Position numbers and translations under genes: made by a program. From Protonemura montana (Eukaryota > Arthropoda > Insecta > Plecoptera > Nemouridae): a stretch of 64,000 nt of DNA. How positions within the stretch are numbered: the first letter of the stretch is position 1; every line of letters begins with the position of its first letter. The stretch spans positions 18,232,418 to 18,296,417 of the forward strand of contig OX387605.1 in assembly GCA_947568835.1 (NCBI GenBank). The letters run 5' to 3'. A model generated the notes under the pieces. It worked only from the letters and a program-made list of their open reading frames with translations. It had not been told where the DNA came from and did no database searches. This document shows, piece by piece, positions 37,501-49,845 of this stretch.

Positions 37501-38441
37501 AGGTGCTTGATAATCTCTAATCTTGTGATCCATAAGATCTGCCATATTGTACCTGATAGAAATGGGCTCATATATCTGACAATAATTAAATTATTGTGCT
37601 AGAAGAGATGTTCAAGAACCTGTGTACACATAATTTAATACGGGAATTAGGGCACGGCCTTCCCGGACCGACTACGCTGACAGTATGATCCTGATTCTAT
37701 TAAAGGGATAGGGAAGGATGACTTCCACAACTGAAGTAAAACGCTTTGACGTACTTTGCCCGGTTTTACGTCTGTTTGAACGGCATCGCAATTAAGTTTC
37801 TCGTTGGTATCATCTTGGATCGTTTCCTCTGTTGTGGCTGCTGCTGGCGTTATTAATAGCTTAATAATATCTGTTTCTGAAATCTGAGCCTAGAATCGGA
37901 GCCATTTCTGTCCACAAAGCGTATTTCAAACATAGAAAATGGAAACAAAACGATTTTCTAGCTGGAAAGTTCATCTTGACCGGACATTGATGAAATCGTC
38001 ACACATTTTTTTTTACGGTTGCTTGAGAGATGACTCTAGGCTTGAGAACTGTATTCCATTTCATGCTGAGACGGAAAAGGGTCTAAAACTCTCTAAAGTT
38101 TTATAAAGAGGCAGTAGACACACTTACAACGTGAATTATTCCTCTCTCCTCTCTCCTCCAGACGATATAGGGATTAGTGTTAGTAAATTGATAAGGAAAA
38201 CTTCTTCTCATTATATAAACATTATTTGACCCTTGCTTGATTTCAGGAAGACTTAGTTTGGCGACACAAAGGTCGAGTCCACCTGAGCCTTCTTCTGGAG
38301 ACAGCATGTGACGCAATCGAAAAGCTGAGGATTTTGGAAAGAGAATGGCCGGCCATTCTCTCAGAAATGGTCCGAAATACCCTCGTGGACTACAGCCATC
38401 TCGACTCCTACATGAAGAAACGGATTCAAGCACTGAAATAA
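34555..38441 (+). CDS. Leucine-rich repeat-containing protein 49 (LRRC49)
   Basis: A complete 819-residue protein in four exons: 34555-34946, 35454-37092, 37170-37403, 38247-38441. All junctions are GT-AG and in phase. It opens its conserved part with ISLDRRGLTKLPVV, followed by about eight LxxLxLxxNxI repeats (residues about 75-265), including LRVLLLGKNRIRRIEGL and LEVLDLHGNQI, both diagnostic of LRRC49. Residues about 335-545 are a Ser-rich, low-complexity linker. The conserved C-terminal part (about 548-819) begins near VEITGRILNIYGQGALRFID and ends DSYMKKRIQALK. LRRC49 is known as a subunit of the tubulin polyglutamylase complex, so a role in microtubule, axonemal or neuronal tubulin modification is inferred. 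It is longer than the human protein (about 690), mostly because of the linker. The earlier ATG at 34550 gives an immediate stop, so 34555 is used. Confidence 0.92.
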
Positions 38442-38547
38442 GCCGACCACCGATGCAATTGACACTAATATTATACATAAAATATATACGGATAGTTACT
38501 GCACGTGTTAAAATTAATGGCACCATATAGGAATCGTGAAAAATGAA

Positions 38548-38553
38548 AATAAA
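38548..38553 (+). terminator. Polyadenylation signal of LRRC49
   Basis: AATAAA lies 107 bases after the LRRC49 stop codon, in the right orientation and at a usual distance. A further TTTATT cluster follows at about 38590. Confidence 0.65.
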
Positions 38554-40049
38554 TGAAGAGACACAGTAACCTGCTGATTGTAATACATTTTATTTATAAA
38601 CAGACAATCAAATATGAAACACACTTTTAGATGCTGGAGGGATGAGAAGAACAGGGAGCAGTGTTAAGGGATAAGTATCGAATATCACTTATTTACACGT
38701 GTCTTTTTATAGAGGTTAAAGGGGCACATTTAATCAGAAGTTTTCCTACCCAATGGTCATTCCCTCAACTAAAGTCGTGGAAACCTCTGCCTCCCTGCTC
38801 TGACTTGTAAAAAATGAAATAAGTCAGCCAGCCTGTCGTGCCACGCCGAGCTTAGCTGATCTCTTAGGGCCAGTCTTGCAACTTCCGATTAAAAGATAAC
38901 TGCCAGTTAAATACAAATCTCCATGATAACAGCTAATCAGATACCACTAATCAACGGTGAGATCTTGTTACATCTAAAAAGTGACACACTGGGTGAGTTA
39001 GTCATGTTTGGGTTACAACTTACAACATTCAATAGGTTATAAAATTGATTTCTTGACTGCTTTCATTTAAAAAAGAGACCACACTGGAGTGCATATCTAT
39101 TTTGGGAGGTTTTGAGTACTATTTTATTTTTCGTACAACTATTTGAAAATGTTCTATACTGGTTCGTTTTTCTTTAGAAATATCACCTAATCTTTGCCAA
39201 TATGGTGTGGCCTCTTTGGAACGCTATAGAAGACATTGATTATCATTAAACAGTTATTTCGATTCGTAAAATCTGACATAAAATTTGATAAATCAACGAA
39301 CATGACAATAGTTAAGAGACTAGTATCGATATATATATACATATATATATATATATACATTGTGTATCATTCATTAAACACAGAACAAGCTACAGGAATG
39401 GTCTCGTTCTACTGACAGGCAATAATATCAATTAAGGAGAAATCTGATATCACTTTTGCATCAATCTCTTCGGTTCACTTCACTGATAATAAGTTCCGAT
39501 CAATCATATCACATTCTCGCATAAAAAACACATGGCTCATCATCTAGTGCGCCATTTTCTCATTTCCTATGAGATTTTCCAGGAGTTTGAGATACCGTAA
39601 TCAATTGTGATCATCGCTGAGCTGACAGATGTATAATTAATGCATTTAAAAAAAAAACAGTAAACAACAAGTCTACTGTGTTTTAGATGATTTAACGAAA
39701 TAAAAAAGTGTCAGTTCGTTTTGAATGTTGAGTATATTACCAGTTCTACTGACAAAGGAATCACAATTGGGGCAATTAAGACTAATATACAATATTTACG
39801 TGATAGACATTAAAAAACACTTATAATCCGAATGATTGATATTCATCTCCTTTACCATTCGAGGTTCCCTAAAAATGATTCAGCAAATGGCATAAGTTAT
39901 CAGCTGAAATTATTCCTATAATAAATAAATAATTTTTGTTTCGTAATCACAATCACAACTCAAAGTTTAAACTGTTTGCACTCGTGAATGGAATGACTTA
40001 GCTTTTTCTCGAGCAAAATAAACTAAACAGTACCAACATCGCAGAAATC
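38554..40049. other. Intergenic, no gene recognised
   Basis: No exon supported. A TA dinucleotide microsatellite with AC interruptions lies at about 39333-39360. Confidence 0.5.
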
Positions 40050-40343
40050 ATGTCCACTGCAAGACTGTCAACTTTGCAACCTGCTTACAGAGTTGCGAGC
40101 CAATTTGTTTGTTACGTTGTTACACTTGGTGTTCGTGTTACTGAATCGTACGCTGTCTTGAGATGGCTTCCTCCAGCTGACCAACCACACCACTTTGTTG
40201 ACGGGATCCTCGCCGGAAGTACTACAGTTGTTTGCTCGGTTGTTGTGGACGCCATTCTGAACAAGATGGTGCGTTCGATCAATCACGGTTTTGTGATGAA
40301 AAATGGTGTACGTTTCGATGATTTTGGATGTTACAACTCCTAA
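40050..40343 (+). CDS. Hypothetical 97-codon open frame
   Basis: It starts with ATG in an acceptable context and encodes a protein with two hydrophobic stretches (around residues 18-30 and 53-66). I do not recognise a family. A splice-acceptor-like TTGCAG at 41081-41086 with a short in-frame-looking tail (YDASKARSYLEP, ending at 41138) lies 0.75 kb downstream, but no donor of matching phase was found, so the two are not joined. It could be a small membrane protein or a chance frame. A 128-codon frame on the other strand overlaps it and looks less protein-like. Confidence 0.25.
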   Translation: MSTARLSTLQPAYRVASQFVCYVVTLGVRVTESYAVLRWLPPADQPHHFVDGILAGSTTVVCSVVVDAILNKMVRSINHGFVMKNGVRFDDFGCYNS

Positions 40344-42008
40344 CCTAATTGTTTGGCGCGTGGATGCAATCGTGTTGCGGTATGATGTACACGTAATGAG
40401 ACTGTGAGAATCGATTATTTGGATGTGGTCTATCCTATGATATTTCCAGGGCACCGATTCACATCACAACATTTTTCATCTTGAGTTTAAAAGTAATGTG
40501 CTTAACTGTAGATGCTATTAAAATGTCCCCTACCGGCTAAAACAGAGTAGGCACTAGGTGGTACCGGTAGTATAGTATGGAATGGAGTGTCCATACAATT
40601 ATCTGTTGATTAGTTCTGGTTTGGGAAAGGAATTGTGAAAAGTAAATTCAGAATAGCTTGGGATATTCTTAATTTCTTTGCTCACCTTCCTCACCCCACC
40701 CTCTGCTCATATCTTTAAGCTTCAATTAAGAAACTAGAAAGATTTTTGACCAAATCTGACATTAATCCAAATTTTGGTCAAAATAAAAGATTTTTGTCCC
40801 TAAATCCTAGATGTTTATACTGAAAAAAAAAGTGATTTGTGTTGTGTATGGAGATTGTGAGTTGAGGACACATTAATTGGGCTAGTGATTTTTGCTGCGG
40901 GCCAATTATAATTACACATTTTAATTATTAATTAGCAAGTTGGTTTTGCGATAATGCTATTCATAACCTCTTCTTACGCTTACACGTGTGACCTGACAGT
41001 TGACTAGTAAGTAACAGTTTCACGACTTGATTCCCTTACAATAAGCATGCATCCGGGAGCTAACATTAACAATAATTATCTTGCAGATACGATGCCAGCA
41101 AAGCTCGTAGCTACCTTGAGCCTATAATCAAGCTATAAGAAACAGTTCACTTGATTTCACTAAGATGCTCTCTGACCTCTACTCTTATCTTTCTAGTTGA
41201 CCTATGTGTACGTTCAGTGGCCATCGATCTTGAAGCCAATGTCCACATCGGAGTATGGAATAAAACTCAATTAAGATCGGCACTTAATTACTCTACATTT
41301 TACCATTGTAAAGTAAATAAAAAAAAAAATGAAACGTATAAACTTGTCTGTACATGAAGACGAAGCATGGAAGTCCAAGTTAATTAGTTGACCTTTCCAC
41401 CTAAAACTCATTTATGAGCAAGGCATTTGCTTTCCAATCAAATTTAGTTCTGAAACATGAGCTGGAAGTGTACGGGGCGCAATGCCTCACATCACAAGTC
41501 AAATAATTAACCAATAAAATGTTGCCACTATATAGATGTTTAATAGATACGACCTATTCGTCTACATTTGAGTTCATCACGCTGATGAAATAGTCCCACT
41601 TAATTTCGACAACTTTATCACGGCATAATGACATAGCACACATGTATACTGTGAATGATATTTTTTTAATTCGTACAATTTGATCGATGATACTTTTACA
41701 ACAGATGCGTAACCAGCCGACAAACCAATTAGAACGATAATTGGAGAGCGAAGAAAAATCTCTCTGATTTCGTTATGTCACGATACAGCGTGGGTGAATC
41801 AAGACAATTTTAATACATTTTACATCAGAATTCTTCTACGTTTGGGTTTAATAAATATATAATCAATGAAAATCACACTACAGCACTGCGCAAAATGTCC
41901 AATAGCTTCAAAAGTAAGACAAAAGCAACACTTTTGACATCTCTTGAAACTAAAAAAAAAAGTATTTTTACAAATATGAAACCACATGGCCTTGCAAACC
42001 ACGTGCGT
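40344..42008. other. Intergenic, includes 3' region of AKHR
   Basis: No exon supported. The 3' untranslated region of the AKH receptor must run into this stretch from the right, but no clear AATAAA on the minus strand was located. Confidence 0.45.
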
Positions 42009-45000
42009 CTATTTCTTATGAACGATGATTGCGGTTTGCGATGTGCCTACGGTCGACGAGGACCGCGACGAACAAGACTTCAATCTCACCTGCCGTGTGA
42101 TCCCAGTCTGCGTGCGCCTAGCACGAATGTTGAACGCACCATACACGATGGGGTTCATACAGGAGTTGGTGCACGCAAACAGGAACAGGCCGCGTTGGAC
42201 GCGCTGGTCCACCTTCCGTGCTGTCTCTTTGTCCACCCAGTACCTTGGGGAGAAAGGGGAACCGATTTCGTAATTATACTCTTGTTGAAACTGAAAATAG
42301 CCCGGTTTAACCAAATTCTTCAACTTTAAGTTGAGTATCCAACTCACACAAACATCTTTTTTTTTCAACTAACATTTCAACCAGCAGTTGTGATTTTGGT
42401 AAAACCGGGCCTTCATCACTGAATTGTCAATGAAACCAGTGCAGTGTCAACAATGAAATTAATCTTAAGCGAACGCATGTCTCAATTAACGGGTCGTTAA
42501 ATTATTCTACAGCGAAACCTCGACCTCAGCCTCACCAACGACCAGCGATCAGCGCTTTAACCAACGATCTCGAGTAAACGGATCGATTAAATTAACCAGA
42601 CATTTAACATCTTGGATACAAAAACAAGTATCTTTGTCGGGAAAAATATGTTTGTGCAACGTTGCTGACTTGTTTTTCAACTTTCAAAATTTATTCGTTT
42701 ATATTTGAGTTCACTTTTTTATGTTTTTCTCTATTTTCAACAGTTTTTAGCTTTTTGACGACATTGTGTAGTCTTTTTCATGGCTGCTTGGAAGCAAAGC
42801 TCTGGTTGATTTTTAAATAACCAAGTAAAGTACATCTTATACCTATATCTTTTAAGGTCACCAAGATGGAGGAGGTTTTCTTTCTAGTGCCAAGTGTAAT
42901 GCATGTAGACTTAAGCAAACCAAAACACGTTTGGCAAAAAGAACTATACAGCTATAAACTGTTATACCACAGGTTATACTGTGCCAAGATCTGTTAGGAC
43001 CCTGATTTTTATTGCCACGGCAATATGGTGTATTCTAAAAACTCAGGGATATAGGGATTTCAAGATTTCAAGTTGCTTTGTTTAAGAATCTTTGTTCGAT
43101 TCATGTTCATCTTAGCATGTATTAGCTGTGTTGCCAACTAACGAACCTACCCCCCCCCCCCCCCCTCCCGCCATAATTCCTCACTCATAAGGTATACCAG
43201 TGATTTTCCAAAAACCCAACCCACTGAGGTTAACCTTAGGTAGGAGAACATTCGAAAACTCAGCCAATTCAATCCTGATTCCTGACAGCCATAATTTTTC
43301 AGAGGTAAACATTGACTTTCTACAAATGCATGAACGAGACCTGTTGTAAGGACAGGATACACCCGAGTTTTTGGAAAAAAACTATAAATGAAAACAAATT
43401 TCAATACCCAGAAAGTATTTCCTGCTTATTATTTTATAATTACTAATAATTAAATATAACACAGATTCTGTTTTATAATTCTAAAATAGAGAGTGATTTG
43501 CGGGCCAGTCAAAGTATAGCTATATTAGCATTCTGAAGCCATCGTTAGAGATTTGGGATGTTCCTCTTTAAATAAGGTAGGACATTTAGGATTAATCTGC
43601 AAAACGGGAGCATCACGCTATATGAGATTCATTCTCAAAAATCAGCAATAAGTAAATATCAAAGTAGCGCGAAAAACGGATTTAATTTTCGGCAATATCT
43701 TTGCGAGAAATTTTGCCGAACCTTTACGTTCCAAAGTTCAGGGTTATGTACATAATTTGATTAAAGACGAATTTCTAAAGTAAAGTTGAATCAAAACTAA
43801 TTGTAATTCTGTTAGAGCAAAAAGGAAGAGAATGCATATATGTCAACATTACGTGCTTTTTACAAGATCTTGGGTATAGCGAGCAGAGAATTGCTAGGCT
43901 TATGGTTCTTTTCTCAGATGCAATCATTTTCAATCGATGAGCTCAGAACGGGGGGGAAAAAAAATGCGCTACGACACCACGAGAAAATACACGACTGTCG
44001 TATTGATTCATTTCGATCAGATTTGTGATAGTCGCGAACATTTTCCTTGTTTGAGTGAGCGAACATCATCGAGAACCGGCATATGCTTATTTCTGTTGAC
44101 AGTTTGATTTGCCAGTCGCGAAACACGTGCCGGGTGGTTGACATATCGAGGTGGCCGAAAAAAAAACGCAGGGACAGAGCTGGTATCTCAATGTCACGGC
44201 CAAGGGTTACATACAAATCTGTCCACAGAAACCTCAAGATGTCACCAAGATCTTCAGAGGACTTGCGACTTTCTCTGGACGGATATACGTGATGCCGAAA
44301 GGGGATAAACAACGCATGTGCCGTACATTTACACGCTTTGACTTCTTAGATGTAAAAGTTTCAACTCGTTCTCGTAATGCTCGTTGACGGTAGCAGACTA
44401 GACGCAATTTATTTTAAAAGCGTGCATTAACTGCAATTACGGGAACATTAGAGTCTTGAGCAGTGAGTACACAAATGGACGTATGGCAATGGCAGCAGTA
44501 TTAATTGAATTATAACGCCATTTGCTTAGAATATAGCAATTTGTTCTCAGGATACAGGATTCTGATTTAAAAGATTTCGCTGTGTAAGCTGTTCAATGAG
44601 AGAGCAAACTTATGCGACGGAGGCGCCACTGGTCGTTTTCGGGTGACATACCATCGTTAAAAAAAAAAAAAAAAAAAAACTTCAAATCAGATCTCCGGTG
44701 AAGTCTGCCATTTTCATTTTTCTCTGAAGCTGTTGCTTGCCAAGATTTTTTGTTTATTTCTTCAAATTATAATAATACTGAGAAATATTTTGCATATATA
44801 ACAATTATTTTGAAATACCGCAACAAAAATCATAACTGAAATTTCATTCATGCATGGAAGCAATGTTGGGGCCAGTCCTCGGGCTTGTCTGTAAACACTA
44901 TTAGCAACATGATACACCCTCAGAGGAGAAGTTCAATGTCATATAAAAAAATATTTATTCTTTTGATTGACTCACCATATGCACATTACGTAGTAGGGAG

Positions 45001-48000
45001 TCCAGCACACAAAGAAGACGAGCACAATGATGATAGTCATCTTCAGCGTCCTTATCTTGGCTCGTCCGAGGAAACCCAGCCCCGAGCGACGGAATGAATC
45101 TAATAAAACGGGAGGAAACCCACGTGTTGTGATAAGAATCAACCAATTAAGAACCGCGAGCAAGTTACATGTTTTATGACACAAAAGAGATTTTAACGAA
45201 TGTTTTGCGACGTAGAACATCTACATCATTGTTATTTCTATAGTTTGCGGTTGACTACGAAGACATTTTTAAACTGCCCTTACACCTACATCGAAGAAAT
45301 GGGTTTACCCAATCAGAATGCAACAAATTCTGGAAATCTCTTAATTTACCGCCGTTTCAAACGTGTTGCCTCTTCTCTTATGTGCGGTAAAAATGTGCAC
45401 TGAACAATCTCGTTCTTCCATAAGACCCAATAACAGCTTAGAAACTCACCGTCTGCATTTTCCCTGGAACGCTTCACAATCTCAAGCAAGATGGATGCGT
45501 AGGAAAAGATGATAGCGACTAGTGGTAGACCATACATCATAGCCATGCCAAACAAATAGTACGACAATTCGTGGCTCTCTGACGGGAAACTGTTGAAGAT
45601 CACACACTGATGATACCATGTGTGGTTAGGGTGTGACTCCACGTGAAACACCACCATCTGAAACCAAAAAGTCGTTGACATCAAGGTTGTATTTTCTCCT
45701 CTCAGCTTTTAAAAAGTCACACTCGTGACGGGATGCGATTCATCGTGCACATTTTTGCTACGGTTTGCGTAAAAACGCGGAAGGAAGAAAGGGATAACTG
45801 GAGCGAAGCTTTTTGCATCGTTCATCCTGTTAAAAAGGATTTTCCTAATAAAATTCATCTTTTTCCCGTTCGCGTTTCCAAAGATTTGTCAGTGAATTCG
45901 ACCAGAAATTTCACAAAAGAAATGCTTTTGAAAGCTCTACTTGAATAAAGAACATGGACGTGTGAGTTGCGGCTGTACCTATATTCTGACGTTTTATCGC
46001 GATTTGACATGAATGTTACGATTGATGGCATATCGCATCACCTCTAAAGCATGATAACTACATTATGCTGATGAGACATAAATAACATTTCAATCACTTG
46101 CACGCAGACGTATGATAATTCCGATCAATTCAATATTCGTAACTGTCGTATCGTATGTCGAATATGTGGCTACCAATGATGCGTAGATACGAGTGACGAA
46201 GCGTCACCATGCGTAGCACTCCCACGCATTGTAGCTCGCGTTAAAATGATGGAGGGTGGAAATAGGGAAACGTTGTTACACATAGTGAAGTTAAAAACAC
46301 TGCTTAAAACAATTTTGCGGTCAAGTCTCTGTGAGCAAGAAAGCATGGTCATTTCTCTGGAGGTTAAAGATATAAATAACATGGATATTAAGTGAATGTA
46401 AGTTTGTTTAACTATGAGGCCGATCCTGTCAGATTTGGATATGGGTACTGACGTGTTTTCATCGAGAGATATCTTAAAACTGTTCTAATCTAAAAGAAGT
46501 TATACCATTTTTTTTTCGAACCTCAAGGTTAAAGTGAAGTAACTTCACTTTCCTTCAGTTTCTTGAAATTCAAGTTACCACGTCGCAATAACCGTCAATT
46601 GCTCTGTCAAATACAGATAAACCCGAAGAGCCTTTTATTGTCCGAAATTCTGCTCGGTGGTGCACGAGCCTCTCAAAAAAGCGGTGCCACGTGGACCATT
46701 TTTGCAGCCGGATAAACGTTATTTCTTAAATGCTAGAAGTGTTTAAATTTACTGACCTGTGGCAGGCTACAGAATACGGAGAAAATCCAAGCACCCGCCA
46801 GCATGAGCTTGCCCCGTCTATCCACATCCTGGATATTCATAGGCCTGAGAATAGCTAAGTACCTAAAAAAAAAAACATGTCTATTTATATAATCCACAGA
46901 TTAAAAAAATTTATCTGTTTCCATACATACTATAAATCTTTGGGATAACTATTCTTTTGAAAGCAACACATGAAATGGTGTTGAATCAAAACGATTTCCT
47001 GGAGATAATGCGGCGAACAGCAATTAAGGCAGCTGATTATAAAATGCATAAATAAAAGTCAAATCATTTGGCAGGCACCTTTCCCGGATGAGAAATGCGA
47101 GTTCTTTTTTGAGAAGCAAAGTGCGAAGACTCCATAAATCTTCGTCTCGCAGATAAGAAAGAGAGTGAGAAAGTGCAAACGAGAAAGAGAGGACGAAGTA
47201 TATAAAGGGCGCAGGTCACATCGCACTTCATATCCAATTAGTCTATTATCGCGGAAAATTCGATTAAAATTGCGGTTGTCGTAATCACAAGAAGTGCCGA
47301 AACCCCACAGGTTTATTCTCATCGTCGTCCCCTTCTGTAACACGAAATAGAAAAGCGTTTTGGTGAACACACTAAATTTGTTGAATATGAAAAGCTTATT
47401 GTATTTAACGTTACCCCTGAAAGCAACCCTCATAGCAAATATTTCTTTGTCTCTCTCTTTCTCTCATCTCTCACTCTCTATTTTCGTCTGGTTAAGAAAG
47501 TTGACATTAAATAACGTTAAGTAAAATCTCGTGTAGTATCTCCATCTGGAAAGTTGCATGCAAAACTTTAAATTCAAACCGGAATAAATTTCCAGGAAAA
47601 AAAACATAAAAAAAAAAATTGAATCACTTTTTCATTTATCAAACGTCCACGTCTGACGTTAGCAGATGACTTATACCCTGTCAATTCCACAAATATTTTC
47701 GGTCACTAACCTGTCTATGCTAATGCACACAAGGACGAAGCTGGATAAGTAGAGACCGAACACCCTGAAGAAGGCCATAATGCGGCACATAGCGTCCCCT
47801 GCCCACCACGACACGGTCGCAGCCCATCCGATCTCCAGCGGCATCATTAGGAACGTTACCTGGACCAGACAACCCGAAACCAGCATCTATCATCTGAGTG
47901 TAGCTGACATAAGCCACAAGTTTTCGTATGTTCATTCCGGTTCATTCCTTAAAGGCGTGAAAAGTTGGTAAAAGATTTCAGTTTTTCTCAAAAAGAATTT

Positions 48001-49804
48001 CGATCATGTGTCGCAGCGTCAAATGGCAACCAATTTAATTTGTTTTTGACTGATTATTTTTCCAACGAGCTCCTTTGCCAAAGAGTAATTTCTCTCTTTC
48101 TGAAACTTCTGAGATTACTTTTGCAGATCGATTTGTCGTCATATAAATAAATATATAAATAATAAATAAATAAATAAATCGAGTCTTATGAAAGAAAGAA
48201 TCAGAACATTTTTTGTCATTTTCTTTGGTTTTCTCGTGTCATAATAAGCTTCTTAACTTCATCTATCGAAGAACAGTCGATTGTTTCAATCAATCATTCG
48301 TAAACCGTCGACCACAAAGTCACTTACAGTTCCACTGTCGAGCTTGTGATTGTTCCATTTAATTGGTTTCAGTTGCAATTGGGCTGAACCCTAGAGGTCA
48401 GGTTCTAATTTTGGTATCGACACATATTCGGCTTCAATGTCAGATGTATTACACCAATAAATTGTTCAGTTCAATACATATTGTCATCAAGACATCTACA
48501 TTATGGGTGTAAGTATTGTCCAAATTAATCAAACTGATTTGACAGACTTTTAGCTTAATGATGTTTTGAGGAAAGCCATTAATCAAACAAAAGAATAATG
48601 TCTTGTGAATCTGTGGCTGATGATGCATGTTGTTGTTGAAAATATTGCAACAATACTTCTTCACAACTTAATATATTGTCCTTGTTTTGTATGCAAGCCT
48701 TTGTGAACATTTTATTTACACGAAGCAAATTTCATTTCTACCTCGTAGATTTTATTCGAAGACTCGGTAGCTGTTTCCCAAGTGGTATGCTAATCTGAGA
48801 CAACGACGCATCTACGAAAATGAGAAAACGAGTCCATTGTGGATCATAAACTCGCATAAATCAGGAATGTGAGCGACTGGAAGAATACAAAAAGCAACCT
48901 GGATTCCTTGACTAACGCCATCGTCCAGGAAATCGGGTGCAGTTATATGCCACGCCTTTCTCCACAAGTTTCTCTGGCTTTGCGAGGAAATACAGAATAA
49001 GCTAACAATTTTTTGGAGTTTTGCATTTTTGCCGTTACGGAAAGCAGAATATATAACCTTTTTACAGTAGGCACAAAAAGTAAATATTTTGTCCATTAGG
49101 ATTTAGGTCACAATTTCCACGGATTCCTAAAAGACTACAAAAAAATCGTTCTAAAGGGTAAATAAAATGTCCTCCCTCGCTATTTCCTTCGTAAGAAGAA
49201 AGTTAATGTAGATTGGTAATCAATGGTAACCTTTTTGGCTTTCAAAAAAATAAATCTAGTTTGGCCAATTGTTTTTGACCAAATGAGCCGCTGGTTAAAA
49301 AAAGAGCTCTGTTAGTGAACCCTGTCTCGTGCACGTTCATCGCCCGTCATGTTCAAAGCCAATTCAGTCCTGATTTCCAGGAAAACAAAAAACACTCAAA
49401 ACCAGAACAAAAACATCTCTAAAAGCACCCAACAAAAAAAGACGATTCTGCATCAGCCACCTTTAACATTCTACTCAACCAATCCACAAACTCAAAACGA
49501 AAAGAAACAAATATATCTCTGCAATCATTTTCACGAATTACAACGCTAGCGTCTTGCAACTTACCAAGAGATCAGCGATGGCAAGATGCGTCAACATGAG
49601 ATTGATTCTAGATCTTGTTTTCTTCCTCCTCTGTAGAAGTATGGTGAGAACTGTGATATTGCCCATGGCGGAGATTAACATGAGCACGCCGTACGTGACG
49701 ATTGAGACAACGTGTCCTGGATTGAAGCACATGTCGATTGACAATTTGATATCCGGCTCCGTGACGTTGTCCGCCGATTTGATCCAGCATCCTTCGTCCG
49801 GCAT
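42009..49804 (-). CDS. Adipokinetic hormone receptor (GnRH/AKH-type GPCR)
   Basis: A complete 353-residue class A receptor in six coding exons: 49565-49804, 47711-47859, 46757-46862, 45450-45657, 44976-45099, 42009-42243. Every junction is GT-AG and in phase. Seven membrane helices are present. Motifs are HLAIADLL (helix 2), DRY (129-131), CWTPYY (266-271, helix 6) and NPIVY (306-310, helix 7). Cys105 and Cys183 should form the conserved extracellular disulfide, and N-glycosylation sites are at Asn13 and Asn176. HLAIADLLVTFLMMPLEI, GLYLSSFVLVCISIDRYL and QCVIFNSF are characteristic of AKH receptors, which in fat body trigger lipid and sugar release. The related ACP receptor cannot be fully excluded. 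An in-frame TGA precedes the frame, and the ATG at 49804 is the first Met. A good acceptor at 49846-49847 implies an upstream untranslated exon. Confidence 0.93.
43150..43165. repeat. 16-base C homopolymer
   Basis: Uninterrupted C run in the last AKHR intron. Confidence 0.9.
44592..44895 (+). mobile_element. Family A interspersed repeat, copy A3
   Basis: TTCAATGAGAGAGCAAAC, CGGAGGCGCCACTGGTCGTT, then a 20-base A run, GCTTGCCAAGATTTTTTG, ATTTTGCATATATAACAAT, TTCATTCATGCATGGAAG, and an end GGGGCCAGTCCTCGGGCTTG. It has the same block order as A1, A2 and A4 and the same orientation. It lies in the last AKHR intron, about 80 bp from the exon that starts (on the plus strand) at 44976. Confidence 0.78.
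47890..49560. other. AKHR intron between coding exons 1 and 2
   Basis: No exon supported in this 1.7-kb intron. An AATA-type microsatellite lies at about 48147-48180. Frames such as 48812-49096 on the minus strand have no recognisable domain. Confidence 0.5.
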
Positions 49805-49845
49805 CGCGAACAGTTCTGGAGTCACTCAGCAGTCAGCGGAACATT

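Noticed and set aside
42025-42329. Plus-strand frames opposite the last AKHR exon
   Set aside because: Shadow frames of a well-supported receptor exon on the other strand.
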